From Cololabis saira (Eukaryota > Chordata > Actinopteri > Beloniformes > Belonidae), in contig NC_084592.1 in NCBI RefSeq assembly GCF_033807715.1, positions 186,001-250,000 on the forward strand: 64,000 nucleotides of DNA. Reading direction: 5' to 3'. This document shows, in pieces, positions 56,778-64,000 of this stretch (the first letter of the stretch is position 1; each line of letters opens with the position of its first letter). The notes beneath the pieces are model-generated. The model was not told the DNA's origin. It did not search any database and saw only the letters and a list, made by a program, of their open reading frames with translations. The position numbers and the translations under genes are program-made.

Positions 56778-58832
56778 ATGGATTTAAAACCACCGGACAG
56801 TTTGAAACTGACGGGGAATGTCGACGAGAACTGGCGCACCTTCAAACAGCAGTTTCACCTGTATGTTGCCGCTATGGGACTTGAGACGAAGCCGGAGGCA
56901 AGAAAAATAGCGCTACTGCTGACGATAGCAGGGCCACAGGCCATAGAAGTATTTAACACGTTCGTGTTTGACAATCCTGGAGATAATGAAAAGTTGGATG
57001 TAGTGCTTGGTAAATTTGACGCTCACTGTTCTCCGAAGAAGAACGAGACGTACGAGAGGTACGTGTTTCGGTCTCGTACACAGCGGCAGCATGAGCCCTT
57101 TGATAGCTTCCTGACGGACTTGCGGCTGAAGGCGCAGTCCTGCAACTTCGCGACGTTGAAAGACTCCATGATCCGGGACCAGATTGTCTTCGGTGTGGAG
57201 GATAAAAAGATCAGAGAGAGGCTACTACGGGAGATGGAGCTGACGCTGGCAGGAGCCATTAAGATCTGCCAGGCGAGTGAGCTGTCCCAAAAGCATGTGA
57301 AGACGTTCAGCGAGATGTCTGCAGTCGCCTGGGCGCAGAGCGAGGGCGCAGCAGCGGTTGGAGCAGTGTCGTATCAGCGGAGACGGCGCGCACAGACCCG
57401 GCCTGCACAGCAGTCGGAGGACATGATGATAAACTGCAAGCGCTGCGGCTCACAGCACAAGTTTAGACTGTGTCCAGCGTTTGGTAAGCAATGCTCCAGT
57501 TGTCAAGGCAAGAATCATTTTGCTAAACAATGCTTCTCCAAACGGAAAGAGGGGAAGAAAGGAAGAACTGTAAACATAGTAGATGAGCCTGATCTCAGTG
57601 ACACGTTCTTTGTTGGAATGGTGAATTGTGAAAGTGAACAAATAAATAAACCAGACAAAGTAAATGATGTCAACAGAGAAGATAACTGGATAGCTCCTCT
57701 AATGATAAATGGGACTGTAGTCACCATGAGATTGGACACTGGTGCAAAAGCAAATCTGATTAGCATATGTGATGTAAAGGCAATGGAAAATAAGCCACAA
57801 ATAAAAAGAAAAGAGTCTGGACTGAAAGACTACAATGGGCGGCCGATCAAATGTTTGGGCACATGCAGGTTGAGTGTCACGGTTAAAGGGAAAGTGCACG
57901 ACCTATTCTTCTTCGTTGTGAATGAAGGACGCGAATCACTTCTGGGTGACAGAGCCTGTGAAGAACTGGGGCTTGTGAAAAGAGTGTATCGCATCATCCC
58001 AACCATAAACCCAAAAAATGACTCTATGGACACAATCGTTCAGAACTTTCCAGATGTTTTCAAGGGTTTTGGTGTTTTACCCTTCACGTATAAAATAAAG
58101 TTGAAAAAAGGTGCCCAACCAGTTGTGCATGGAGCACGCAGAGTTCCGGCCCCACTGAAAGACGGCCTAAAGAAAGAACTCGACAGAATGATCATGCTGG
58201 GGGTCATCAAAAGGATTAATGAGCCTACAGACTGGGTCAACTCAATGGTCATCACTAAGAAAAAGAATGGTGAGTTGAGAATATGTATGGACCCCAAAGA
58301 TCTAAATGAGAGCATAAAGCGTGAACATTATCAAATACCGACACGTGAAGAGATCATCAGTGATATGTCAGGTGCAAGCTACTTCACAAAGCTTGACGCC
58401 TCACAAGGCTTCTGGCAGCTGAAACTGGACGAGAGCAGCACAAAGTACTGCACCTTTAATACGCCCTTCGGCAGACACTGCTTTCTCAGACTGCCTTTCG
58501 GAATAAAGTCAGCACCTGAAATATTTCACAGAGCGATGGAGCAGATCATCGAGGGCTTGGATGGAGTTCGAGTCTACATTGATGACATCATCATATGGGG
58601 ATCCACAGCCCAAGAGCACAATGAGAGACTGAACAGAGTTATGGAACGCATACAAAAGTATGGACTGAAACTCAACAAGAGTAAATGTGAGTTTGGTGTT
58701 CAGGAGATCCTGTTCTTAGGAGACAAGCTGTCTGCACGTGGTGTCCAACCGGATCAAGACAAAATACATGCAATACAGAACATGCCAAGGCCCACCGACA
58801 AAACAGGTGTGCTACGCATCATGGGGATGGTA
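56778..58832 (+). pseudogene. Gypsy gag-protease-RT region, cut by an insertion
   Basis: A 685-codon frame from ATG 56778. Residues 1 to about 190 are gag-like. Two Cys-His knuckles follow at about 217-255 (CKRC...H...C and CSSC...H...C). The aspartic protease motif LDTGA is near 320. RT begins at about 450 with LDASQGFWQL, the LPFGIKSAPE block and the YIDD active site near 612. Codons run cleanly to 58832 (MGMV), where antisense foreign sequence begins and soon gives a stop (58839-58841). It would copy element RNA into DNA if whole; as it stands it is interrupted. Confidence 0.92.
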
Positions 58833-60615
58833 GGATTCTAGATAGGACTAGCTGTTAATATCCCTAAAATATATCAGCACGATAACTCCTATCGGACATG
58901 ACTGTGGGGTGGAGTTTGGACAGGATTGCGGGGCACCACCAAATCTACACGTCATCAGTTGTGTGCCTTGTCTTCATCAGGTGTTTCGGCCTCTTAACAC
59001 AATACACCCTCTTCCAAGGTTGGCCTGCCACAGGCTGATCAGACCTGGGTGTGTGTCATATGGTGGCACCCCGTGGTCATCAGCCAGCCCACGTTGCATC
59101 CCTCCGTTTCAGCCACAGCCAGTGACTGCTCCGTTCGGCTGCTTTGGCAAGTTCTTTTATTGCCTTCCGCTGGGCCTGTCCTCTGATCCCAACTTCCTTC
59201 AGGAGCCGTGTGGTGGACCTGGCTACAAAGCCTCGGCAGCCAACCTCCACTGGCCACACCTTTACGTTCCATCCCCGCGCCTCAGCATCAGCTGCTAGGT
59301 TAGCATAACGCAGCCTTTTCCTTTCGAATGCTTCGTCGATGTTATCCTCCCACGGGACAGTCAGCTCCACAATGAAGACACGCCGGCAGGACTTGGACCA
59401 GAGGACCAAATCTGGGCGCAGGTTGGTTGCTGCGATTTCTGGCGGGAAAGTGAGCCTCTGGCTGAGGTCTACCCGCATTTCCCAATCCCGGGCTGTGTCC
59501 AGTGGGCCTGAGTTTGGAGGTGATGGCTTGGCTCTCCGTTTCTCCCCTTCTCGGACGAATGTTGTCTTCCGTGGGAGGGTGGTCTGGGTTTTGAAAGGCA
59601 TGGCGTTGATGGTGACCCTCTTGTCCTCAAGTTCGGCAGCCAAGCACTTCAACACTTGGTTATGGCGCCAGGTGTATCTTCCTTGAGTCAGGCTGGTCTT
59701 GCAACCCACCAGGATGTGTTTGAGGGTTGCTGGGGCTGCACACTGCAGGCAGGCTGGGTCCTCTCCATACCAGAGATGTAGGTTGGTTGGAGAGGGCAGG
59801 ACATCATAAGTGGCTCTGATGATGAAGCTGAGCCTATTAGCCTCCATGCTCCACATCTCATTCCACGTGATTTTCCTCCTCTCCACACCCTCCCACCTCA
59901 TCCAGCGTCCTTGCTGGGCTTGGGAGACTGCCTTGGCACACCTGGCTGCCTCCTCCTGGTTGCGCACCTCCTCAACCACCATGTGTCGCCGTTCAGACGG
60001 AGTAGCCTTTTGCCAAGCGGGTGTTGTTGCTTCCAGGCCAAGACCCCCTCTGCCATGTTGGACTCGTCCCACTATATCCCGGTGTCTAAGGGTGGTCTTT
60101 GCCACTGCTACTGCTGCAGATGGTTTCCATTTCCTCCCTGTTGCCAGGTTTGGAGCCGCATCTCTGACGCATGGGTCCCGGGATTCTGTAAGAGTCATTT
60201 CCACCCTTGTTTTGGCACATTTGTACTCCTCCACCAGGCTTGAGATTGGAAGGGAGAGCGCTCCATTGCCATACAGGCCTATGCTGGAAAGGCATCTCGG
60301 CAGTCCAAGCCACTTCCTCACTTGGGCATTCACCAGTCTCTCAAGCCGATTGACATGAGATAAGGTGACCTCATAGATGGAAATTGGCCACATGAGGCGA
60401 GGTAGCAGCCCAAACTGAAAGCACCATAGCTTCAATTTTCCAGGGAGAGCAGTGTTGTTAATCTGCTTGAGGCCGCTGATTGTATCCTGCCTGAGTTGTT
60501 CCACCTGCTCAGAGTCTTTAAGTTCTGCGCTATACCATCGGCCAAGGCTTTTGATAGGCTTCTCCAGAACTGTTGGGATTGGCTGGTCGTCAACATGGAA
60601 CCTCGCATTGGTGAA
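58833..60615 (-). mobile_element. 5'-truncated RLE-type non-LTR retrotransposon inserted antisense in gypsy
   Basis: The insertion is bounded by gypsy codons that continue on either side; only GTA is shared at both joints (58830-58832, 60616-60618), a 3-bp duplication or microhomology. The 3' end (at 58833) has no poly(A). It keeps only the RT thumb and C-terminal part of the element's ORF, so it is a typical 5'-truncated LINE copy. Confidence 0.85.
59080..60612 (-). CDS. RLE non-LTR retrotransposon ORF, C-terminal part (zinc finger + endonuclease)
   Basis: Open for about 510 codons without a stop. Contains a thumb-like region (IKSLGRWYSAELKDSE, LMWPISIYEV, KWLGLPRCL), the CCHC finger CLQC...HILVGC and the restriction-like endonuclease core (RPDLVLW, then FIVELTVPWE), typical of R2/R4/NeSL/Hero-type elements. 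In teleosts this could be Rex6- or Hero-like; undecided. Residues upstream of about 60612 on the same frame are antisense gypsy and do not belong to it. RT catalytic motifs are missing through truncation. Confidence 0.82.
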   Translation of the reverse strand, partial: TNARFHVDDQPIPTVLEKPIKSLGRWYSAELKDSEQVEQLRQDTISGLKQINNTALPGKLKLWCFQFGLLPRLMWPISIYEVTLSHVNRLERLVNAQVRKWLGLPRCLSSIGLYGNGALSLPISSLVEEYKCAKTRVEMTLTESRDPCVRDAAPNLATGRKWKPSAAVAVAKTTLRHRDIVGRVQHGRGGLGLEATTPAWQKATPSERRHMVVEEVRNQEEAARCAKAVSQAQQGRWMRWEGVERRKITWNEMWSMEANRLSFIIRATYDVLPSPTNLHLWYGEDPACLQCAAPATLKHILVGCKTSLTQGRYTWRHNQVLKCLAAELEDKRVTINAMPFKTQTTLPRKTTFVREGEKRRAKPSPPNSGPLDTARDWEMRVDLSQRLTFPPEIAATNLRPDLVLWSKSCRRVFIVELTVPWEDNIDEAFERKRLRYANLAADAEARGWNVKVWPVEVGCRGFVARSTTRLLKEVGIRGQAQRKAIKELAKAAERSSHWLWLKRRDATWAG

Positions 60616-60777
60616 GTAAATTTCATAGGGAAATTCATTCCCAATCTGACAGCGAAGACATCGTGCATACGAAAGCTTCTGCACAGAGACTGTGAGTTCA
60701 AATGGACAGTGAAACATGAGCATGAGTGGCAAAATCTCAAGAACACACTGACCACAACACCTGTGTTGTCATTTTAG
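60616..60777 (+). pseudogene. Gypsy pol continuation (end of RT), closed by a stop codon
   Basis: Resumes the gypsy frame (NFIGKFIPNL, CEFKWTVKHEHEWQ, TTTPVLSF) and ends at TAG 60775-60777, within the segment before RNase H. The downstream frame is the same, so this is a point nonsense change and not a frameshift. Confidence 0.85.
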
Positions 60778-62502
60778 GACCACACGAAGAGGGTAAAAGT
60801 GTCCACAGATGCTTCTAAAGATGGTATTGGAGCTGTTCTACTCCAGGCTGAGGGTGAGCACTGGAAACCGGTAGCCTATGCATCCCGAGCTATGACAAAA
60901 TCTGAATGTCGATACGCACAGATCGAGAAAGAATATTTGGGACTGGCGTATGGTTTGGAGCGGTTTCATAGCTATGTGTATGGCCTGCCGTCTTTCACAG
61001 TCGAGACGGATCATCGACCGTTGGTTGCCATCATCAAAAAGAATCTGAATGAAATGTCTCCACGGATTCAGCGGTTAATGATGAAGATGCAGAGGTATGA
61101 TTTTGAACTCATATATACTCCAGGTAAACACCTGGTCCTTGCAGATGCCCTATCCAGAGCAACGTCAGGCGACAGTGTAAGTGCAACAGAAGTGGACATT
61201 CAGTGTCATGTGAACATGGGGTCGGCTGCACTGCCTTTGTCTGACACAAAATCAAGACAAATAGCTGAGGCTACAGCGAAGGATGCTGAGCTACAGCATG
61301 TCATGAGGAACATGGATGAGGGATGGCCGGCTGGTTCATGTCCACAATTTTACCATGTCAGAGGGGAGCTCAGTACTGTGGACGGTCTGCTGTTGAAAAA
61401 GGGCAGGATTGTTATTCCACAGGCTTTGAGAATGGACTTGTTGCACAGAATACATGAAGGCCATCTCGGCATCGAAAAGTGCAAAAGCAGGGCGAGGGAG
61501 TCAGTTTTCTGGCCCGGACTGAACAAAGACATTGAAACATTCATAAATAAATGTGAAACATGTCAGAAACACAGGAACAAGCAGAGCAAAGAGCCTATGG
61601 TGGTTGCTGAGGTGCCAACAGCACCATGGCACAAAGTAGGAATGGACTTGTTTCATCTCAGAGGTAAAGACTATTTAGTGGTAGTGGATTACTACTTAAA
61701 CTTCCCTGAGATGGCGCTACTAGTAAGCTCTGCATCAACCTGTGTCATAACACATGCAAAATCTATCTTTGCCAGGCATGGCATTCCACACACTGTGGTT
61801 AGTGACAACGGCCCCTGCTTCAGCAGCAAAGAATGGCAGAAATTTGCAGTGCAATATGATTTCAAGCATGTAACGTCAAGCCCACACTATGCACAGTCAA
61901 ATGGGCAAGCGGAAAAAGGAGTTCACATTCTCAAGCAACTCTTAAAGAAAGCAGCTGACAGTGACTCTGATCCGTATCTGGCTTTATTGAGCTACAGAGC
62001 AACACCTCTTCAGTGCGGCCTATCACCAGCTGAGCTGCTGATGAAGAGGAAGCTCCGAACGACTTTGCCAAGTCATGCAGACAACAAAATAAAGCAAAAG
62101 AATCCCTCAAAAATTGAACACAAGTTACGACAGCAGAAAATGATGCAAAAGTCATTCTATGACAGAGCAATCAAGCATCTTTCTCCACTGACTACCAACA
62201 ACACAGTCAGGGTTGAGGATGCTGATGGATGGCGTACAAAAGCAACGGTTCTGCAAGAAGTTGCTCCACGATCATACGCGGTGAGAACTGAGGACGGGCA
62301 AATCCTCAGACGCAATCGTCGCAGTCTGTTAAAGATTCCTCAAGGGACTGTTGGTGAGTTCAGTGTAACCTGCGGTGAATCTCAGGTAATTCCCACACCT
62401 GATATGGACTGTGACATTGACTCTCACACACCTGCTCCAAGTGAACCTGAGTTAAGAAGGTCTACAAGAGAAATCAGAAAGCCTGATAGACTGAACTTAT
62501 AG
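60778..62502 (+). pseudogene. Gypsy RNase H-integrase region
   Basis: In frame after the stop. RNase H starts at STDASKDGIGAVL and has YAQIEKEYLGL. The HHCC finger is HEGHLG...CETCQKH. The integrase core has GMDLF, VVSDNGPCF and NGQAEKG (D, D, E). The C-terminal part (VRVEDADGW, ILRRNRRSLLK) has no chromodomain. ATG 60799 is internal and not a true start. Frame intact to 62502. Confidence 0.9.
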
Positions 62503-62758
62503 AAAAAAAAGAAAATCCAATATGCATGTTAAAAAAAAAAAAATGTTGAACAAAATGTATATTGATGGATGTTGTGAATGTGTTCTAAATGGCCTAGTAT
62601 TGGCTTAGGTTTAAGTTAGCCTATCTGTTAGTTAGCAATCTGATAAGCTGTTTATACTGCATATGTGGCAGGGTTAGATTGCATGAGAAATTGTTTAAAT
62701 AACTGACACAGCTAATGGATAATTCATGTTAAAACATTTTGTTTTGGAAAAAGGGGGA
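62503..62758 (+). other. Gypsy 3' untranslated region with polypurine tract
   Basis: AT-rich, no frame; ends with GGAAAAAGGGGGA (62746-62758 region), a polypurine tract next to the 3' LTR. Confidence 0.75.
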
Positions 62759-62947
62759 TGTTATGAGTGGATTCTATTATAGGTGTGACCGCTAGATGGC
62801 AGTAGTGGTTTAGTTATCAACGTACCGTGCGTTATTACGGGGTTGAGCAAGACTGCATGAAGACACATGTATGCTGTCAAGAACGGGAGTTAATAAACCA
62901 AGTTATTGTTATCAACACGGCCTCATCCTTCAAGCACGAACATTACA
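62759..62947 (+). repeat. Gypsy 3' LTR (189 bp)
   Basis: TGTTATGAGTGG to AACATTACA; carries the CAAGA that the 5' copy lacks and no other visible difference. Confidence 0.95.
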
Positions 62948-62998
62948 ATATTAGGAGAATAAAGTCATAAAATTATGAGAGTTAAGTCGTAATATTAC
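62948..62998 (-). repeat. 22-bp array remnant, right of the gypsy element
   Basis: Begins with the TSD ATATT and continues AGGAGAATAAAGTCATAA; the continuation of the array at 56510-56563. Confidence 0.7.
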
Positions 62999-63242
62999 AA
63001 GCAACATAGCCTGAACAAGATGTGACGTGACCAGTTCAACCTAACAGCAGGCTCGCACAACTCCATCAATGAAAGAGCTAAGCTACTGAAAAGCTCATTG
63101 ATTGAGAAAAAATTACATGAGGCTAAATAAACGTTACCTTTACCTTAGCTGACCCAGCCGGTGGAAGTCGTGGCAGCTCGTCAGGCTGAGCTGAGGATGA
63201 TCCGAACCAGTGCACGACTGGATCCCATAAATACGTCTTCTG

Positions 63243-63381
63243 TTATGACGAATTAATTCGTTATCACGACAAAAACATCTTTGTTATTTCGAGATAACGA
63301 AATAATTAATTCGTTATCACGAAAAAACGATTTTTGTTATATCGAGATAACGAAATAATAAGTCGTTATCACGAGATAACA
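63243..63381. repeat. Palindromic repeat cluster TTCGTTATCACGA / TCGAGATAACGAA
   Basis: Alternating direct and inverted copies of a 13-bp motif (AATTCGTTATCACGA, TCGAGATAACGAA) with A/T spacers. Of fish-repeat type; no gene. Confidence 0.75.
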
Positions 63382-63512
63382 GTGCAAAAAAAAGAAAAAA
63401 ACAGTGCTGTGGCAGGATGAGGCTCGACTCCAGAGGTTGGTAAAACCAGAGACGTTCTATAAACCGAGACAGCCCACTAAGGTTCGAGTTGCTGTCTCTG
63501 TGTCACGTGACT

Positions 63513-63956
63513 GCCACGCCCCTTTAGGAGACCGGAAGTAGGTCCTGAGTCTATTGAGTCCTATGGGAAAAGTGAACGTGAGCACAGATTATTACCAATT
63601 CCTTCGCCCCATAGTAACCTAAGTAAATATGGGACCCATTTTTCAAAAGCCACAAACCTTCTGAAGATTCTGACACCAAAATGGCAATTTTCAGACCGAC
63701 AGATTAGGAGAAAATTAACTTTGTTTGAGACCTGTCTCTGTCTGAGCAACACACTCTCGCGAGATTTGGCTCTCATCGTTTTCCCATCGGATAAAATTAC
63801 GTTTAAAACTAAAATAAAACTAGCTTCTTTGCTTAATAATACTGTTATTTTTATTATTTAAGTATTTTTGGAAGAAAGTTGTACTGTATCTAGTGTTGTA
63901 TGTTCCAAAACGATGTGGGGAGAGGGGCGGCCACGCCCACTTAGGAGACCGGAAGT
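63513..63956 (+). promoter_or_regulatory. Duplicated ETS-like segment near the right edge
   Basis: GCCACGCCCCTTTAGGAGAC continuing into CGGAAGT (63513-63539) recurs at 63930-63956. Both contain ACCGGAAGT (ETS core) and a GC-rich GCCACGCCC; the first also has CACGTG at 63504-63509. The 390 bp between them shows no gene. Confidence 0.4.
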
Positions 63957-64000
63957 GTATACAATTTCAAACCATTGCCAGTAACGGCAATGCGCTATCT

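Larger units (their letters stand above)
56564..62947 (+). mobile_element. Ty3/gypsy LTR retrotransposon, near full length, interrupted
   Basis: LTRs TGTTATGAGTGG...AACATTACA at 56564-56747 and 62759-62947, with 5-bp TSD ATATT on both sides (56559-56563, 62948-62952). Order is gag, protease, RT, RNase H, integrase, i.e. Ty3/gypsy. Short LTRs and two zinc knuckles suggest the Mag/SURL-like lineage (inference). No env frame. Broken by a nested non-LTR element (58833-60615) and one stop codon (60775-60777). Confidence 0.95.

Noticed and set aside
59339..60358. + strand frames 59339-59686 and 59810-60358
   Set aside because: Antisense shadows of the RLE retrotransposon ORF.
60613..60732. N-terminal 40 residues of the minus-strand 550-residue frame
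   Set aside because: Antisense of the gypsy RT end; the non-LTR coding part begins at the insertion joint.
60496..60777. A 93-residue + strand protein
   Set aside because: It is a chimera of antisense non-LTR sequence and gypsy codons created by the insertion; the first ATG has no meaning.
61931..62170. Minus-strand frame inside the gypsy integrase region
   Set aside because: Antisense shadow of integrase codons.

Overview
The window looks like a repeat-rich segment of a ray-finned (teleost) fish genome. The evidence is spliced genes with GT-AG introns, teleost-type DNA transposons with diagnostic target-site duplications (TSDs), a fish-type L2-like LINE, a Ty3/gypsy retrotransposon, and very long arrays of a composite fish repeat. 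The species cannot be named from the sequence alone. No bacterial-type gene organisation is present.

Layout. (1) 1-9.1 kb holds two convergent spliced genes. On + is a 5'-partial HECT-type E3 ubiquitin ligase-like gene (1-4381) that appears to carry a one-base frameshift. On - is an apparently intact gene (8926-4455) for a protein with a DDE integrase core and a helix-turn-helix. Its introns contain two near-perfect long palindromes, and a CCAAT-box promoter lies upstream. (2) 9.18-9.42 kb is a 21/42-bp minisatellite. (3) 9.44-36.54 kb is a head-to-tail array of about 11 composite 'super-units'. Each is built from A units (about 465 or 355 bp), a run of about 128-bp B units rich in GC-box plus inverted CCAAT motifs, and a terminal GCTGCTTGCAGC hairpin followed by (ATT)n. 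Short hairpin S units sit in some of the ATT joints. Five super-units carry a GC-box/CCAAT/CRE minisatellite followed by a tRNA-like, Pol III-box-bearing segment. From 24.8 to 34.4 kb the array is a recent near-identical higher-order duplication with a 2,589-bp period. (4) 36.54-37.26 kb holds diverged D repeats. (5) 37.26-39.62 kb is an antisense L2-like LINE with an intact 5' end, an N-terminal 2A-like motif (GDVEVNPGP), a 7-residue coding minisatellite and an APE endonuclease, but no reverse transcriptase. (6) 39.65-45.71 kb is bounded by about 125-bp inverted arms and holds an older diverged repeat (C) and a short, oppositely oriented copy of the A/B/S array. (7) 45.7-47.5 kb holds inverted D repeats with perfect RFX-type X-box palindromes, a 250-bp tandem duplication and a last S unit.

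(8) 47.5-56.0 kb is bounded by a 40-bp inverted repeat. It holds an N-terminal fragment of a second HECT/G2E3-like gene (stop codon plus frameshift), a piggyBac remnant, a hAT element with an 8-bp TSD that itself holds a Harbinger-like MITE with a 3-bp TSD, and a Tc1-type element interrupted by a hAT-Charlie-like element (8-bp TSD). (9) 56.56-62.95 kb is a complete-length Ty3/gypsy element with 5-bp TSDs and LTRs that differ only by a 5-bp indel. It is interrupted by a 5'-truncated restriction-like-endonuclease non-LTR retrotransposon and by one stop codon. (10) 62.95-64 kb holds the rest of a 22-bp repeat array, a palindromic repeat cluster and a duplicated ETS/E-box-like segment.

What stands out: the convergent HECT/integrase pair and the repeat of its HECT partner 45 kb away, the array carrying dozens of Sp, NF-Y, CRE, RFX and Pol III motifs with clear traces of unequal exchange, and the chain of nested, very young retrotransposon insertions. 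Functional statements are inferences from motifs. No searches were run.
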